A stretch of DNA of 64,000 bases from Phocaeicola_A sp964580305 (GCA_964580305.1 CAZOKL010000001.1:1-64000), one strand, 5' to 3'; shown: positions 17,529 to 26,850, counted from the stretch's first letter. Numbers and translations are program-made. The notes: generated by a model not told the origin, from the sequence alone.

Positions 17529-19828
17529 ATGGGAAAGAAAGATAAGAAAGCCGGTAAGCGCATGACAAAGAAACAGCTCGTCGAGAAACTGACTGATTTG
17601 TTCCATCTTAAGGCCGGCGAAAGCATTAGTATGAAGCGCATTTGTTCAGATTTGAAACTGAATACACATCCGTTGAAGATGCTCTGCACAGATATTCTTC
17701 ATGAAATGGTGGAGGATGATTTCCTCTGTGAACCGCAAAAAGGATATTTTCAACTGAAGAATCCTGACCAGATTGTGACAGGGACGTTTCAGCGCAAAAG
17801 CAATGGCAAGAATTCCTTGTTGCCAGACGATGGCAGCTCGCCCGTTTTTGTGGCTGAACGTAACTCTGCTCATGCCATGAACAACGACATCGTGCGAGTG
17901 GCTCTTTTCGCACGACGCAAGAACCGTGAACGCGAAGGCGAAGTCATCGAAATCCTGAAACGTGCCAATGACACGTTTGTTGGCAAACTGAAGGTCGACA
18001 AGAACTATGCCTTCCTGCTCACCGAAAGCCGTACGCTGGCTAATGATATATTTATTCCTAAAGAACAACTGAAGAATGCCAAGAATGGCGACAAGGTGGT
18101 GGTGAAAGTAGTCGAGTGGCCGGAAACAGCCAAGAATCCCATCGGACAAGTAATCGACGTTTTGGGGCGTGCCGGAGAAAACACGGCCGAGATGCACGCC
18201 ATTCTGGCCGAATATGGTTTGCCTTACACCTATCCGGAGAATGTGGAGAAGGCTGCCGATCAGATTATGTCCGATATTACCCCCGAAGCTATCGCTGAGC
18301 GTGAGGACTTCCGCGACGTGCTCACTTTCACCATCGACCCCAAGGATGCAAAGGACTTTGACGACGCGCTCTCCATTCGCAAGATAGATGACAGACTCTG
18401 GGAAGTGGGCGTACACATTGCTGACGTGAGCTACTATGTGAAAGAAGGAAGCATCATTGACAAGGAAGCCTACCATCGTGCCACGTCTGTTTATCTCGTC
18501 GATCGCACCGTGCCGATGCTTCCCGAACGATTGTGCAACTTCATCTGTTCCCTTCGCCCCGACGAAGAAAAGATGACCTACTCCGTCATCTTTCTTATGG
18601 ACGAGCAAGGCGAGGTGAGAAAGTCGCGCATCGCACACACTGTCATCCGCAGCAACCGTCGCTTCACCTACGAAGAGGTGCAAGAGATTTTGGAGACAGA
18701 ACAAGGGGAATATGTCACCGAGTTGCAGATGCTCAACTCAATGGCCAAGATTCTCCGCGCCAAGCGCATGGCTGCAGGAGCCATCAATTTCGACCGAATT
18801 GAAGTGAAGTTTGAAATAGAAGAAGCTACAGGACGTCCTTTGAGTGTCTATTTCAAGGAGCAGAAAGACGCTCACAAACTGATTGAAGAATTCATGCTGC
18901 TGGCCAACCGTACCGTGGCCGAGCGCATTGGCAAGGCAAAGCCGGGAACGAAACCAAAAGTATTCCCCTACCGCATCCACGACCTTCCCGACCCCGACAA
19001 ACTGGAAGACTTGAAGAATTTCATCGTGAAGTTCGGCTACAAGCTGAAGACAGCCGGTTCGAAGAATGACGTGTCGCGTTCACTCAACCGTCTGCTCGAC
19101 GATGTGCACGGCAAGAAAGAACAAAATCTTATCGAGACCGTCTCGCTCCGAGCCATGCAGAAAGCGCGTTACAGCACATTCAACATCGGACATTACGGCC
19201 TGGCATTCGACTATTACACCCACTTCACCTCTCCCATCCGACGTTATCCTGACTTAATGGTCCATCGGTTGCTCACACGCTATCTCGCAGGCGGGCGTTC
19301 CGTGTCGCAAAACAAATATGAGGACATGTGCAAACACTGCTCGGAAATGGAACAGACAGCCGCTTCAGCCGAACGGGCCAGCATCAAATATAAACAAGTG
19401 GAATTCATGAGTGAACGCGTCGGACAAATCTACGACGGCACCATCAGTGGCATCACCGAATGGGGCATTTATGTCGAAATCAATGAAAACAAGTGTGAAG
19501 GCATGATTCCTATGCGNNNNNNNNNNNNNNNNNNNNNNNNNNNNNNNNNNNNNNNNNNNNNNNNNNNNNNNNNNNNNNNNNNNNNNNNNNNNNNNNNNNN
19601 NNNNNNNNNNNNNNNNGGGGCATTTATGTCGAAATCAATGAAAACAAGTGTGAAGGCATGATTCCTATGCGCGACTTAGGTGAAGATTTCTATGAATTCG
19701 ATGAGAAGAACTATTGCCTCATCGGTCGCAAACGTCACAAGAAGTATTCGTTAGGCGATGCTGTCCGCATCCGCGTCGTGCGTGCCAGCCTGGAGAAGAA
19801 GCAGCTCGACTTCACACTTGCCGACTGA
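17529..19828 (+). CDS. rnr: Ribonuclease R (interrupted by an assembly gap)
   Basis: A 3'-5' exoribonuclease of the RNB family. In order it has an N-terminal winged-helix segment, cold-shock domains, the RNB catalytic domain with its aspartate cluster (TIDPKDAKDFDDALSIR), and a C-terminal S1 domain. The start MGKKDKKAGKRMTKKQ at 17529 follows a short A-rich leader. A 100-N run at 19517-19616 interrupts the S1 domain. The 55 nt before the gap (19462-19516) recur exactly just after it (19617-19671). Removing the N run and one copy leaves 2145 nt, an intact 714-residue frame ending ...KKQLDFTLAD, the normal length for the family. It should not be read as a pseudogene. Confidence 0.92.
19517..19616. 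other. 100-N scaffold gap with overlapping contig ends
   Basis: Exactly 100 Ns, flanked by identical 55-nt sequences (19462-19516 and 19617-19671). The pattern is that of two contigs sharing a k-mer-sized overlap that were scaffolded but not merged. The true gap length is probably minus 55. Confidence 0.9.
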
Positions 19829-19861
19829 CGCAGAGTCTTCCCACAGTGAGGCGATTCTAAC

Positions 19862-19905
19862 AAAATGCACAAAGCCACAGAGGTTTCAGGGGCTTTGTGC
19901 ATTTT
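19862..19905. terminator. Bidirectional terminator between rnr and tatC
   Basis: A perfect 15-bp stem (19862-19876 with 19891-19905), A-rich before and T-rich after (ATTTTTTGTTT), between convergent genes. Confidence 0.85.
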
Positions 19906-19921
19906 TTGTTTAATGTCTGCC

Positions 19922-20719
19922 TTAGCGGCGCACAACCCAGATGCTGACTTCATAGAGCAAGCAGATGGGCAAGGCCACGAGGCAAAGAGTGAACGCATCG
20001 CTCGTAGGGGTGATGATGGCAGCAATGATGAGGATGATGACGATGGCATGCTTCCTGTAACGCCGCATGAAAGTGGCCGAAAGCACACCCAGACGCCCCA
20101 ACAGCCAGCACAGGATGGGCAACTCAAAGAGCACGCCCATGAGAAAGCTCATCACCAACAAGGTGTCCATGTAAGACTGCAGGGTAATCAGGTTTGGAAC
20201 GTCCGCACTCACCTGATAAGTACCTAAAAAGCGGAAGGTGAGAGGAAAGATGAGAAAGTAGCACAATGCCACGCCCAAAAGGAACATCACATAGCCCGCG
20301 ACCACAGCCCAGCGCGAGTATTTCCGTTCGCGTTCATAGAGTCCCGGTGAGATGAAGTGAAAGAGCAGATAAATGCAGTAAGGCGAGGCCAGCAGCAAAC
20401 CGACATAGAGCGAGGTTTTGATGTGTATCTTGAACTGCTCGGCCAACCCCGTGTTGATGAGGCTAACCGAGAAGCTCGTGTCAGAGGGTGTGGAAAACCA
20501 TGCTCCCACTTGTTCAAAGAGTTGATAGATGGGGAACGTGTCGTTCTTTGGCGCCAGAACGACGGCAAAGATTTCATCCTTGAAAAAAAATGCTGCCACC
20601 CCGCAAGCCAGGACTGCCACTGCTATCTTGATGAGCACGCCGCGCAACACGTCCAGATGTTCCCAGAACGTCATTTCACCGTCATCGTGCGTGGCGTCGG
20701 TCTCAGGCTTTGTCGTCAT
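19922..20719 (-). CDS. tatC: Sec-independent translocase subunit TatC
   Basis: A 265-residue polytopic protein with six membrane segments. The conserved cytoplasmic N-terminal motif TFWEHLDVLR (about residues 17-26) forms the twin-arginine signal recognition site in TatC. With TatA it exports folded, often cofactor-loaded proteins. It overlaps tatA by 17 nt and ends the minus-strand operon. Two proteins with twin-arginine motifs are encoded upstream in the same run. Confidence 0.95.
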   Translation of the reverse strand: MTTKPETDATHDDGEMTFWEHLDVLRGVLIKIAVAVLACGVAAFFFKDEIFAVVLAPKNDTFPIYQLFEQVGAWFSTPSDTSFSVSLINTGLAEQFKIHIKTSLYVGLLLASPYCIYLLFHFISPGLYERERKYSRWAVVAGYVMFLLGVALCYFLIFPLTFRFLGTYQVSADVPNLITLQSYMDTLLVMSFLMGVLFELPILCWLLGRLGVLSATFMRRYRKHAIVIILIIAAIITPTSDAFTLCLVALPICLLYEVSIWVVRR

Positions 20720-20912
20720 CTTTCTTTCCGGCTTCTTGCGTCTGTTCAGGTTTCTTCTCTGTCAAGTCGGTCTCCAGTCCGTTCATCCCTTCCTTGAAGC
20801 TGCGAACGCCTTTGCCGAGCCCTTTCATCAGCTCGGGAATCTTCTTGCCGCCAAAAAACAGCAGCACGACGAGGGCGATGAGGATAATTTCTTGTGCACC
20901 TATTCCAAACAT
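20703..20912 (-). CDS. tatA: Sec-independent translocase subunit TatA/E
   Basis: A 69-residue protein with one N-terminal membrane helix (EIILIALVVLLFF), the hinge FGGKKIPEL, an amphipathic helix (MKGLGKGVRSFKEGMNG) and a charged tail, the canonical TatA/TatE layout. No separate TatB is seen, so the system is probably the minimal TatAC type. Confidence 0.93.
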   Translation of the reverse strand: MFGIGAQEIILIALVVLLFFGGKKIPELMKGLGKGVRSFKEGMNGLETDLTEKKPEQTQEAGKKDDDKA

Positions 20913-20914
20913 AA

Positions 20915-21427
20915 TTATTTCCGTATTAAGTGTTTAATAAAAAGATAACCTCCGAAGACCTGCAACAGCATGCCCGGGATGCCGATGCGGAAATCCTGCG
21001 CAGCGAGATAAAAGTCACCCTTCATGACCCACTCGCCCAATGTGCCGAACACCTGATAGGCCAGAACGACGCCCAGCATGAGCAGAAGACTGACTTTTCC
21101 GTAGTGACGGGCTGCCAGTCCGGCAAAGACAGCAAGCAGGCATGACTTGAGCAGGATGGCGGGCAATGCTGCTACGGCCGGCATGCCAAACAGCAAAGAG
21201 TTGACCAGTGGCGAAGCAACGGCTGTGAGCAGGCCCACACGCCAACCATATTTGTATGCTCCGACGAGAGTGAAGAAATAAATGGGCAGCCACATCACCC
21301 CTCCCTGAGGAACAAGGTGGAAGAGTTGCGGCAAAACAATGTTTCCGACGACGAACAGCAGTGCTGTCGCATAGGTCTTGATGCTGTTGTAGGGCAGCGA
21401 ATAGAGTTTGACGGTTGTTGTTTCCAT
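20915..21427 (-). CDS. ECF transporter substrate-binding (S) component-like membrane protein
   Basis: A 170-residue, very hydrophobic protein with about five or six membrane segments and the compact ~170-residue size of ECF-type vitamin transporter S components. The FTLVGAYKYGWRVGLLTAVASPLVNSLLFGMPA stretch resembles that family. Substrate is unknown. No ECF ATPase or T subunit is adjacent, which is normal for group II ECF systems. It ends two bases before tatA begins. Confidence 0.6.
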   Translation of the reverse strand: METTTVKLYSLPYNSIKTYATALLFVVGNIVLPQLFHLVPQGGVMWLPIYFFTLVGAYKYGWRVGLLTAVASPLVNSLLFGMPAVAALPAILLKSCLLAVFAGLAARHYGKVSLLLMLGVVLAYQVFGTLGEWVMKGDFYLAAQDFRIGIPGMLLQVFGGYLFIKHLIRK

Positions 21428-21441
21428 AATGTTTGTTATTA

Positions 21442-21867
21442 TTATTGTCGTTTCATGTTGTTTACGAATGTGCGGATGGCGTCAATCATCGCGTCCACGG
21501 AAGTCAATCCGTGGCAAAGACGTTCCACGGGACACCAATCTGTCCCTGCACGGTTGATGATGTGGGGCACGAGGCAATCATAGGCTGTGTCAATGCCTGC
21601 CTCTTGCAGCAACTCCAGGGCAGGCCGGCTGATGACGTCCGTGTGAAGCCTTCCGACTTCTCCCTTGACCATCAAGGCTGCGGCTCCCCGCCCCACCACT
21701 TTGTCGGCCAGGCTTGCCCCGTGTAGAAAAGCAGGGTCATGGTCAAGCAAGTCGAGCAAATCGGCCACCCCCCGCCGGATGAAGGTGCGTATGACTTCGC
21801 CTTGCTGCACCACAAGGGTGCAGTTATCTTTGTGAAGACGGTCGACGAGTATGTTCAAGTCGGTCAC
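21442..21867 (-). CDS. DUF1893 (TM1506-like) protein
   Basis: A 141-residue soluble protein matching the DUF1893 family, whose structural type TM1506 has a cytidine-deaminase-like fold. The segments DNCTLVVQQGEVIRTFIRRGVADLLDLL and DKVVGRGAAALMVKGEV are typical. Biochemical function is unknown. The start is a GTG at 21865-21867, overlapping the aldo/keto reductase stop as GTGA, so it is probably translated by coupling. Its association with ferredoxin-type proteins here suggests a redox-linked role, which is inference. Confidence 0.75.
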   Translation of the reverse strand: MTDLNILVDRLHKDNCTLVVQQGEVIRTFIRRGVADLLDLLDHDPAFLHGASLADKVVGRGAAALMVKGEVGRLHTDVISRPALELLQEAGIDTAYDCLVPHIINRAGTDWCPVERLCHGLTSVDAMIDAIRTFVNNMKRQ

Positions 21868-23243
21868 AGAGTCTCCTGTTTCAGTTGTTCAACATAGTGA
21901 TCAATGCGGTGCAGCTCGGCAGGGATGTCGATGGCCTGCGGACAAAGCTCGACACACTGGCGGCAGCCGATGCAGTGACTGGCCTGACGCAGACGGGGCA
22001 CGCTTCTGTCATAGCCCACAAGGAAGACACGCCGTGCCTGCCGGTAGTTGGCAGTGGCCGAGGTGGTAGGCAAGTTGCCTTCGTTCACACACTTATTGTA
22101 ATGGAGCAGGATTTTGGGGATATCGATGCCATAGGGGCAAGGCATGCAATATTGGCAATCGTTGCACGGGATGGTGGGATATTGCTTCATCAGGTCGGCT
22201 GTCTGCTGAAGAAACTCAAATTCCGCCGGTGTGATGGGCACGAGCGGAGAATATGTGCGAAGGTTTTCCTGTAGATGCTCCATATAGGTCATGCCGCTGA
22301 GCACTGTGAGCACACCGGGAAAAGTGCCGGCAAAGCGGAAAGCCCACGAGGGCACACTGCTGTCTGGATTCTGCTGTTTGAAGCGGGCGATGATGTGTTC
22401 GGGCACTTTCGAAAGCCGGCCTCCGAGCAGAGGCTCCATGATGACAGCGGGGATGTGACGCTTCTCCAGTTCGCTGTAGAGATAGTCAGCATTGACATTA
22501 TTTCCTGAAGCATAGCGCCAGTCGAGATAGTTGAGCTGGATTTGCACAAAGTCCCAATGCACACGCTCATGCATGGCAAGCACTTCATCAAACGCGGCTT
22601 TCGTGCCGTGAAACGAGAAGCCCAGGTTGCGGATGCGTCCGGCCTCGCGCTCGGCCATGAGGAAGTCAATCATCCCGTTCTCGATGTAACGTCTGCGGAA
22701 GTTTTCAATGCCTCCGTTGCCGATGTTGTGAAGCAAGTAATAGTCGATGTAGTCCACTTGTAAATCTTCGAATGAACGGCGATACATCGCGATGGAGTTC
22801 TCACGTGTGGGGTTGGAGAAGTTTGACAGCTTTGTGGCAATGAAAAACTTGTCGCGCGGGTGACGCTTGAGGGCGATGCCCGTTGAGCGCTCCGACCATC
22901 CCTGCACATAAACGGGCGACGTGTCATAATAGTTCACTCCATGAGCCATGGCATAGTCTATGAGTTCGTTGACGGCATCCTGGTCGACAACGCTGCCGCC
23001 TTTATCGGGAGCAGGCAACGTCGGCCAGCGCATACAGCCGTAACCCAGCAGAGACACGTGTTCACCCGTTTTCGGGTTCGTGCGCTGCTCCATCTTGCCC
23101 AAGGGGACTTCGCCCTGGGCGTCATGAGCCGAAGCCCCTGTTCCTTTCGGACCGCATCCTGCCAATGCAGCTGCACCGGCTGTGCTGATGCCCACGATTT
23201 TCAGAAATTCGCGTCGGGAAATGTCTTTATTCGAGTGGTTCAT
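21864..23243 (-). CDS. Tat-exported aldo/keto reductase lipoprotein with C-terminal [4Fe-4S] domain
   Basis: A 459-residue protein. The N-terminus has a twin-arginine motif SRREFLK (residues 9-15), a hydrophobic stretch and a lipobox LAGC (Cys30), so it should be a Tat-dependent lipoprotein. The middle is an aldo/keto reductase TIM barrel (YDTSPVYVQGWSE, ATKLSNF, YYLLHNIGNG). The C-terminus has two cysteine clusters of [4Fe-4S] type, CNDCQYCMPCPYGIDIP and CIGCRQCVELCPQAIDIP. It probably passes electrons between iron-sulphur centres and a carbonyl substrate outside the cytoplasm; the substrate is unknown. Its Tat signal fits co-location with tatAC. Confidence 0.85.
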   Translation of the reverse strand: MNHSNKDISRREFLKIVGISTAGAAALAGCGPKGTGASAHDAQGEVPLGKMEQRTNPKTGEHVSLLGYGCMRWPTLPAPDKGGSVVDQDAVNELIDYAMAHGVNYYDTSPVYVQGWSERSTGIALKRHPRDKFFIATKLSNFSNPTRENSIAMYRRSFEDLQVDYIDYYLLHNIGNGGIENFRRRYIENGMIDFLMAEREAGRIRNLGFSFHGTKAAFDEVLAMHERVHWDFVQIQLNYLDWRYASGNNVNADYLYSELEKRHIPAVIMEPLLGGRLSKVPEHIIARFKQQNPDSSVPSWAFRFAGTFPGVLTVLSGMTYMEHLQENLRTYSPLVPITPAEFEFLQQTADLMKQYPTIPCNDCQYCMPCPYGIDIPKILLHYNKCVNEGNLPTTSATANYRQARRVFLVGYDRSVPRLRQASHCIGCRQCVELCPQAIDIPAELHRIDHYVEQLKQETL

Positions 23244-23300
23244 TTGTCAGTTGTGTGTCAGTTTACAATGATTATAGGTAAAAAAAGGGCTTTGCCCGGG

Positions 23301-24794
23301 TCAGATGTTCCGATGCCGTTCGTGTCCTTCCACATAGATGGCACTGAACGGACGGGCAGGACAGAGATTCTCACAGGCACCGCAGCCGATGCAACGCTCG
23401 GTGTCGACAGCCGGAATCTTCGGAGAGTCCGGATTGGCCGCATCAGAAGGCACCATCAGGATGGCGCCCGTGGGACAGTGGCGGGCACAATTTCCGCACT
23501 CCACACCGTCGGTCAGCGGGACGCAGTTTGCCCGCACCCACACGGCGTGGCCTATCTGTGTGGCCGACTTGTCGGCCGTCGTAATGGGTTTGATGGCTCC
23601 GGTCGGGCAGACATCAGCACACTTTATGCACTCCGGCCGGCAGTAGCCGCGCTCATAGCTCATTTCGGGTTGCATCAGTGTCTTCAGTCCGGTCGATGGG
23701 CGAAGCACTTCATTGGGGCACACCGACACACAGAGCTGACAGGCCGTGCAATGCTGATAAAAATGCTTGATGCCCTTTGCACCGGGAGGCACGACGGGCG
23801 TCTGCCGGTGAGGGATTTTCTTGTCCTCAATGACTGCCAGTCCGCCATCCACCTTCTTTTCCTGCGCCTTCAGCGTGGCTGCCGCAAGGGCCATGCCGGA
23901 AACTGCGAGGAAGGTGCGGCGGGAAGAAGGCCCGGCCTCCTCAGCTTTCAACGGCTCCTCCTTCGGGAGTGATTGGGGAAGACCAAAGCTTATCGCCCCA
24001 TGCCGGCAAGTGCCGATGCAATCCATGCAGGCAACACAGCGGCTGTAGTCAACGCTGTGGTTCTTATGGTCGATGCAGGCGGCTTTGCACCGGTGGCTGC
24101 AAAGGCTGCACGAGTTGCATTTATGTTCGTCAATGCGTATGCGAAACAGTGAAAAGCGCGACAGAAAGCCCAACACCGTGCCCACCGGGCAGATGGTGTT
24201 GCAATAGGTGCGACCGCCACGCCAGGCCAGGGTGGCGATGATGACAAACGTGGCTGCGGCAATGAGGAAGGTGGGCAGGCTCTTGAGCCACACGGAGGTC
24301 TCATAAAACGCATAGCTGTCGGCGCGTTCTGCCAGATAGGCCAGGAAATTGTTGGCCGAACCGTAGAACGGGGCAAAAAGGTTTTGCGCGATGCGGCCGT
24401 AGGAACTGTAAGGTTCCAACAGGGCGACAAACGAGCCTATGCCGGCCAGAAGGGCAATGATGAAGAGCACCAGCACACCATAGCGCAACCAACGTTTTTC
24501 GGGCGAATAGCTGAAACGGTAGCGGCGTTTCTTCGAGCGGCCACCCAGCCAGGTGACTACGTCCTGCATCACACCCATCGGGCAGATGACGGAGCAGTAG
24601 CCACGCCCAAGGATGAGCGTCAGGGCGACGAGGAACACAATAACCCCCGCGTTCAGCGCCAGCACCGAAGGCAGGAATTGCGTGTGGGCCATCCAGCCGA
24701 GCCAGGTGTGCACTGTCCCCGTAAAGTCGAGAAAGAGCAGGGTGATGCAGGCAAAAAACACAATGGCCAAAGTTAGTCTGATTTTACGCAACAT
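23301..24794 (-). CDS. NapH-like membrane polyferredoxin with internal twin-arginine motif
   Basis: A 497-residue protein. Residues 1-210 contain about five membrane segments and two CxxxCP motifs (67-72, 198-203), as in NapH/CcoG-type quinol-oxidising proteins. Two [4Fe-4S] ferredoxin motifs follow (Cys226-236 and Cys253-263). Then comes an internal SSRRTFL motif (290-296), a hydrophobic stretch and TLKAQ (307-311), which together look like a complete Tat signal. Four further cysteine clusters follow (from Cys349, Cys385, Cys424 and Cys468). The simplest reading is a Sec-inserted membrane half and a Tat-exported polyferredoxin half. It starts the tat operon, 57 nt upstream of the aldo/keto reductase. 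Confidence 0.8.
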   Translation of the reverse strand: MLRKIRLTLAIVFFACITLLFLDFTGTVHTWLGWMAHTQFLPSVLALNAGVIVFLVALTLILGRGYCSVICPMGVMQDVVTWLGGRSKKRRYRFSYSPEKRWLRYGVLVLFIIALLAGIGSFVALLEPYSSYGRIAQNLFAPFYGSANNFLAYLAERADSYAFYETSVWLKSLPTFLIAAATFVIIATLAWRGGRTYCNTICPVGTVLGFLSRFSLFRIRIDEHKCNSCSLCSHRCKAACIDHKNHSVDYSRCVACMDCIGTCRHGAISFGLPQSLPKEEPLKAEEAGPSSRRTFLAVSGMALAAATLKAQEKKVDGGLAVIEDKKIPHRQTPVVPPGAKGIKHFYQHCTACQLCVSVCPNEVLRPSTGLKTLMQPEMSYERGYCRPECIKCADVCPTGAIKPITTADKSATQIGHAVWVRANCVPLTDGVECGNCARHCPTGAILMVPSDAANPDSPKIPAVDTERCIGCGACENLCPARPFSAIYVEGHERHRNI

Positions 24795-24861
24795 AGTTCT
24801 TTCTTATTAATAATGATGATGTATGGATAGCTCAATTTCGGCTTCTGTTATTCTGTCGATA

Positions 24862-24869
24862 CAAATATA
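24862..24869 (-). promoter_or_regulatory. -7 promoter box for the polyferredoxin-tat operon
   Basis: TATATTTG on the minus strand, an exact TAnnTTTG match, 67 nt ahead of the start. No convincing -33 element. Confidence 0.55.
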
Positions 24870-24993
24870 AACAGAAAAAACAAACGGAAATTAGAAATAT
24901 TACTGAATAGGCTACCTATATTACAGAATTTTAAGACCTCGACTCCGCGCCACAATTCTCCGGCAATGCTTGGCAATTTTCGTGCCCGATGAG

Positions 24994-25075
24994 CGGAGTA
25001 GAGGGCGGCCGAGAGCCGAGTCCAGGGTAGGCGAGCACGGAGTCTATGCTAAGGTCGGGCGGAAAGGAGACCCCG
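24994..25075 (+). repeat. 22-bp tandem repeat array B
   Basis: Units start at 24994, 25016, 25038 and 25060; the first and last keep the core (CGGAGTAGAGGG, CGGAAAGGAG) and the middle two are degenerate. It lies in the 479-nt gap 24795-25273, about 125 nt upstream of the polyferredoxin -7 box. The rest of that gap holds a weak CCCTTTG/CAAAGGG inverted repeat (25082-25111) and a terminator, but no gene. Confidence 0.75.
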
Positions 25076-25209
25076 TTTTTCGCCCTTTGGCAGAGACAAA
25101 ACCACAAAGGGTAGCCGGATGCAAAGTGACAAGGATATCCTCATGCATCAGCAACCACACCGGGATGTTTCCATATGACTTCCGGCACAGTCTTGCGGCT
25201 ACAAAAAAT

Positions 25210-25239
25210 CCCCGCTATGGCAGTCGCACCATAGCGGGG
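25210..25239 (-). terminator. Terminator of the pectin locus transcript
   Basis: A perfect 11-bp GC-rich stem (25210-25220 with 25229-25239, 8-nt loop) followed on the minus strand by ATTTTTTGT, 34 nt beyond the last gene of the SusCD operon. Confidence 0.85.
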
Positions 25240-25273
25240 AAATTACATTTTACTTTAAGCTAATGCCTGTCGC

Positions 25274-26836
25274 TTATCTCCAGCGTGGGTCACCGATACC
25301 ATTAGCATTGTAAATCAAGTCTTCGTTGCCCAGCGTAAAGTCGCCGTTTTCTGCGTCGGCATATTCTGGGTCAAGCGTCGTGCCGGATGTATCGTAGAAT
25401 CTTGCGCTTCCTCCATCGTCAGACACCAGATTGGCAGTATTCCAATAGTTGTTATTGGAGAATGTCGGAGTCGAAGTGCTGCTATTATCGGAGAATCCGC
25501 GTCCACAATCTGGCATGTTAGACACAATGTTGTTGGTAAACCTAATGCTGTTGCCTGAGAAGCGTACGTAGAGCAAACGACGGCTACTGTTGTTGCTACA
25601 TCCGTCAATCGTACAGTGATCAATCGTAATAACCGGAGAGATGCCCGAGTAGCTGGATGAACTGTCGTCCATGCGGATGAAGTCACGGCTTGCGCAACTG
25701 TTCCAAATGGTGCTGTTCGTCAACGTCAGACTCTCAATGTAGCCGGCACGGCTGTCAAACATGTCGCCACCGCTACACTCAATGTCGTGAATCAAGCAGT
25801 TGTCTATTGTAATCGCACTGATTTGTGCAGCATAACTTGAGCTTACGTAATAGAAGCCCGTCGTGTAGTTGCAAATCTCACAGTTGCTGAGGTTCAAGCC
25901 TTCAAACGTGCCGCTTTCGCTGAATACGAATGCTTGGCCGTCAGAACCAGTACCATCAAATATCATGTAGCTTGCCGTCAGGGATGCACCGGCTTTCAAC
26001 TGGATGCGTCCGTTGAATACGGGCAAATCATCTCTGTCGGCTGCCGTGATGGAGATTTTGGCGGAAATCTCCAGCGAACCCACATCGGCCGATTCGCCAC
26101 TGCTGGGCACAACGTATGTGCCGGGATAGAAGGCGAAGGAGGCGCCTTCTTCTGCATTTTCCAGTATGTCCACAATATCGTCTCCCGGATAGATGGCCGT
26201 CGCAGTGCCAATGTTAATCGGGGTGCTGAATGTTATGGTGCCGCGCACTACGCCATCACGTGTCATCACAGCTGTATAATCGGTTTCAGGGTCCAAGTCT
26301 GTGATGGTGGCCGAACCGTTAGCAATGTCTTCATCGGTAATCTCATAGATAATGTTACCCGGTGTGAGGGTAATGGTGTCGGCTACTTCACCAGCCGGCC
26401 AGCGCAAAGTCACTTGTGTGGCCTGGATGTCAGAGTTGGCCACGGTTTCAAATATTTGTTCCGTATCGGTGGAGAACGTAGCTTCCACCCACTTGGATTC
26501 GGTAATGTTTTCACCGACAGCCTTCACGCGTACGAAGTAGTCCGTGTCACCATTCAGGCCTTCATAAGTGTAAGAGGTGGTGGTTACTTCATCCGTGCTG
26601 ACTAATGTGCCGTTGGCATCGGAGCCTTGATAGAGTTCCAATACGTAAGACGTTGCATTGGTCACCTCATTCCATGACACAACACAATTTACACGGCTTC
26701 TCACGCTGGTAGTAAGCTCTGTGGGCGAGAACAAACGGTCATAACTTGCCTCTGTCAACTCCTCGGGAGCGTCTGAACAAGATGCTATTGCGCCCATCAA
26801 TAGGCATCCGGTGATATATTTCAAATATTTCTTCAT
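25274..26836 (-). CDS. SusE-position surface lipoprotein with FN3 and pectate-lyase-like beta-helix domains
   Basis: A 520-residue lipoprotein (lipobox IASC, Cys20, followed by SDAPEE, an acidic surface-export-like signal). Residues ~40-125 look like a fibronectin type III domain (SWNEVTNATSYVLELYQG...). Residues ~220-520 form a right-handed beta-helix with repeated short turns, similar to the DUF4957/DUF5123 families. It follows susD in the position usually taken by SusE-type surface glycan-binding proteins. No lyase catalytic residues were identified, so binding of pectin is more likely than cleavage, but catalysis is not excluded. Confidence 0.7.
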   Translation of the reverse strand: MKKYLKYITGCLLMGAIASCSDAPEELTEASYDRLFSPTELTTSVRSRVNCVVSWNEVTNATSYVLELYQGSDANGTLVSTDEVTTTSYTYEGLNGDTDYFVRVKAVGENITESKWVEATFSTDTEQIFETVANSDIQATQVTLRWPAGEVADTITLTPGNIIYEITDEDIANGSATITDLDPETDYTAVMTRDGVVRGTITFSTPINIGTATAIYPGDDIVDILENAEEGASFAFYPGTYVVPSSGESADVGSLEISAKISITAADRDDLPVFNGRIQLKAGASLTASYMIFDGTGSDGQAFVFSESGTFEGLNLSNCEICNYTTGFYYVSSSYAAQISAITIDNCLIHDIECSGGDMFDSRAGYIESLTLTNSTIWNSCASRDFIRMDDSSSSYSGISPVITIDHCTIDGCSNNSSRRLLYVRFSGNSIRFTNNIVSNMPDCGRGFSDNSSTSTPTFSNNNYWNTANLVSDDGGSARFYDTSGTTLDPEYADAENGDFTLGNEDLIYNANGIGDPRWR

Positions 26837-26850
26837 GGTTGTTTACGTGT

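Noticed and set aside
19462..19671. Genuine tandem duplication inside rnr
   Set aside because: The copies are exact, abut the N run on both sides, and removing one restores a standard-length enzyme, so an assembly artefact is much more likely.
24970..25263. Possible plus-strand gene across array B
   Set aside because: The frame runs through the 22-bp repeats and a terminator, has no family features, and similar frames appear at other arrays only because the repeats lack stop codons.
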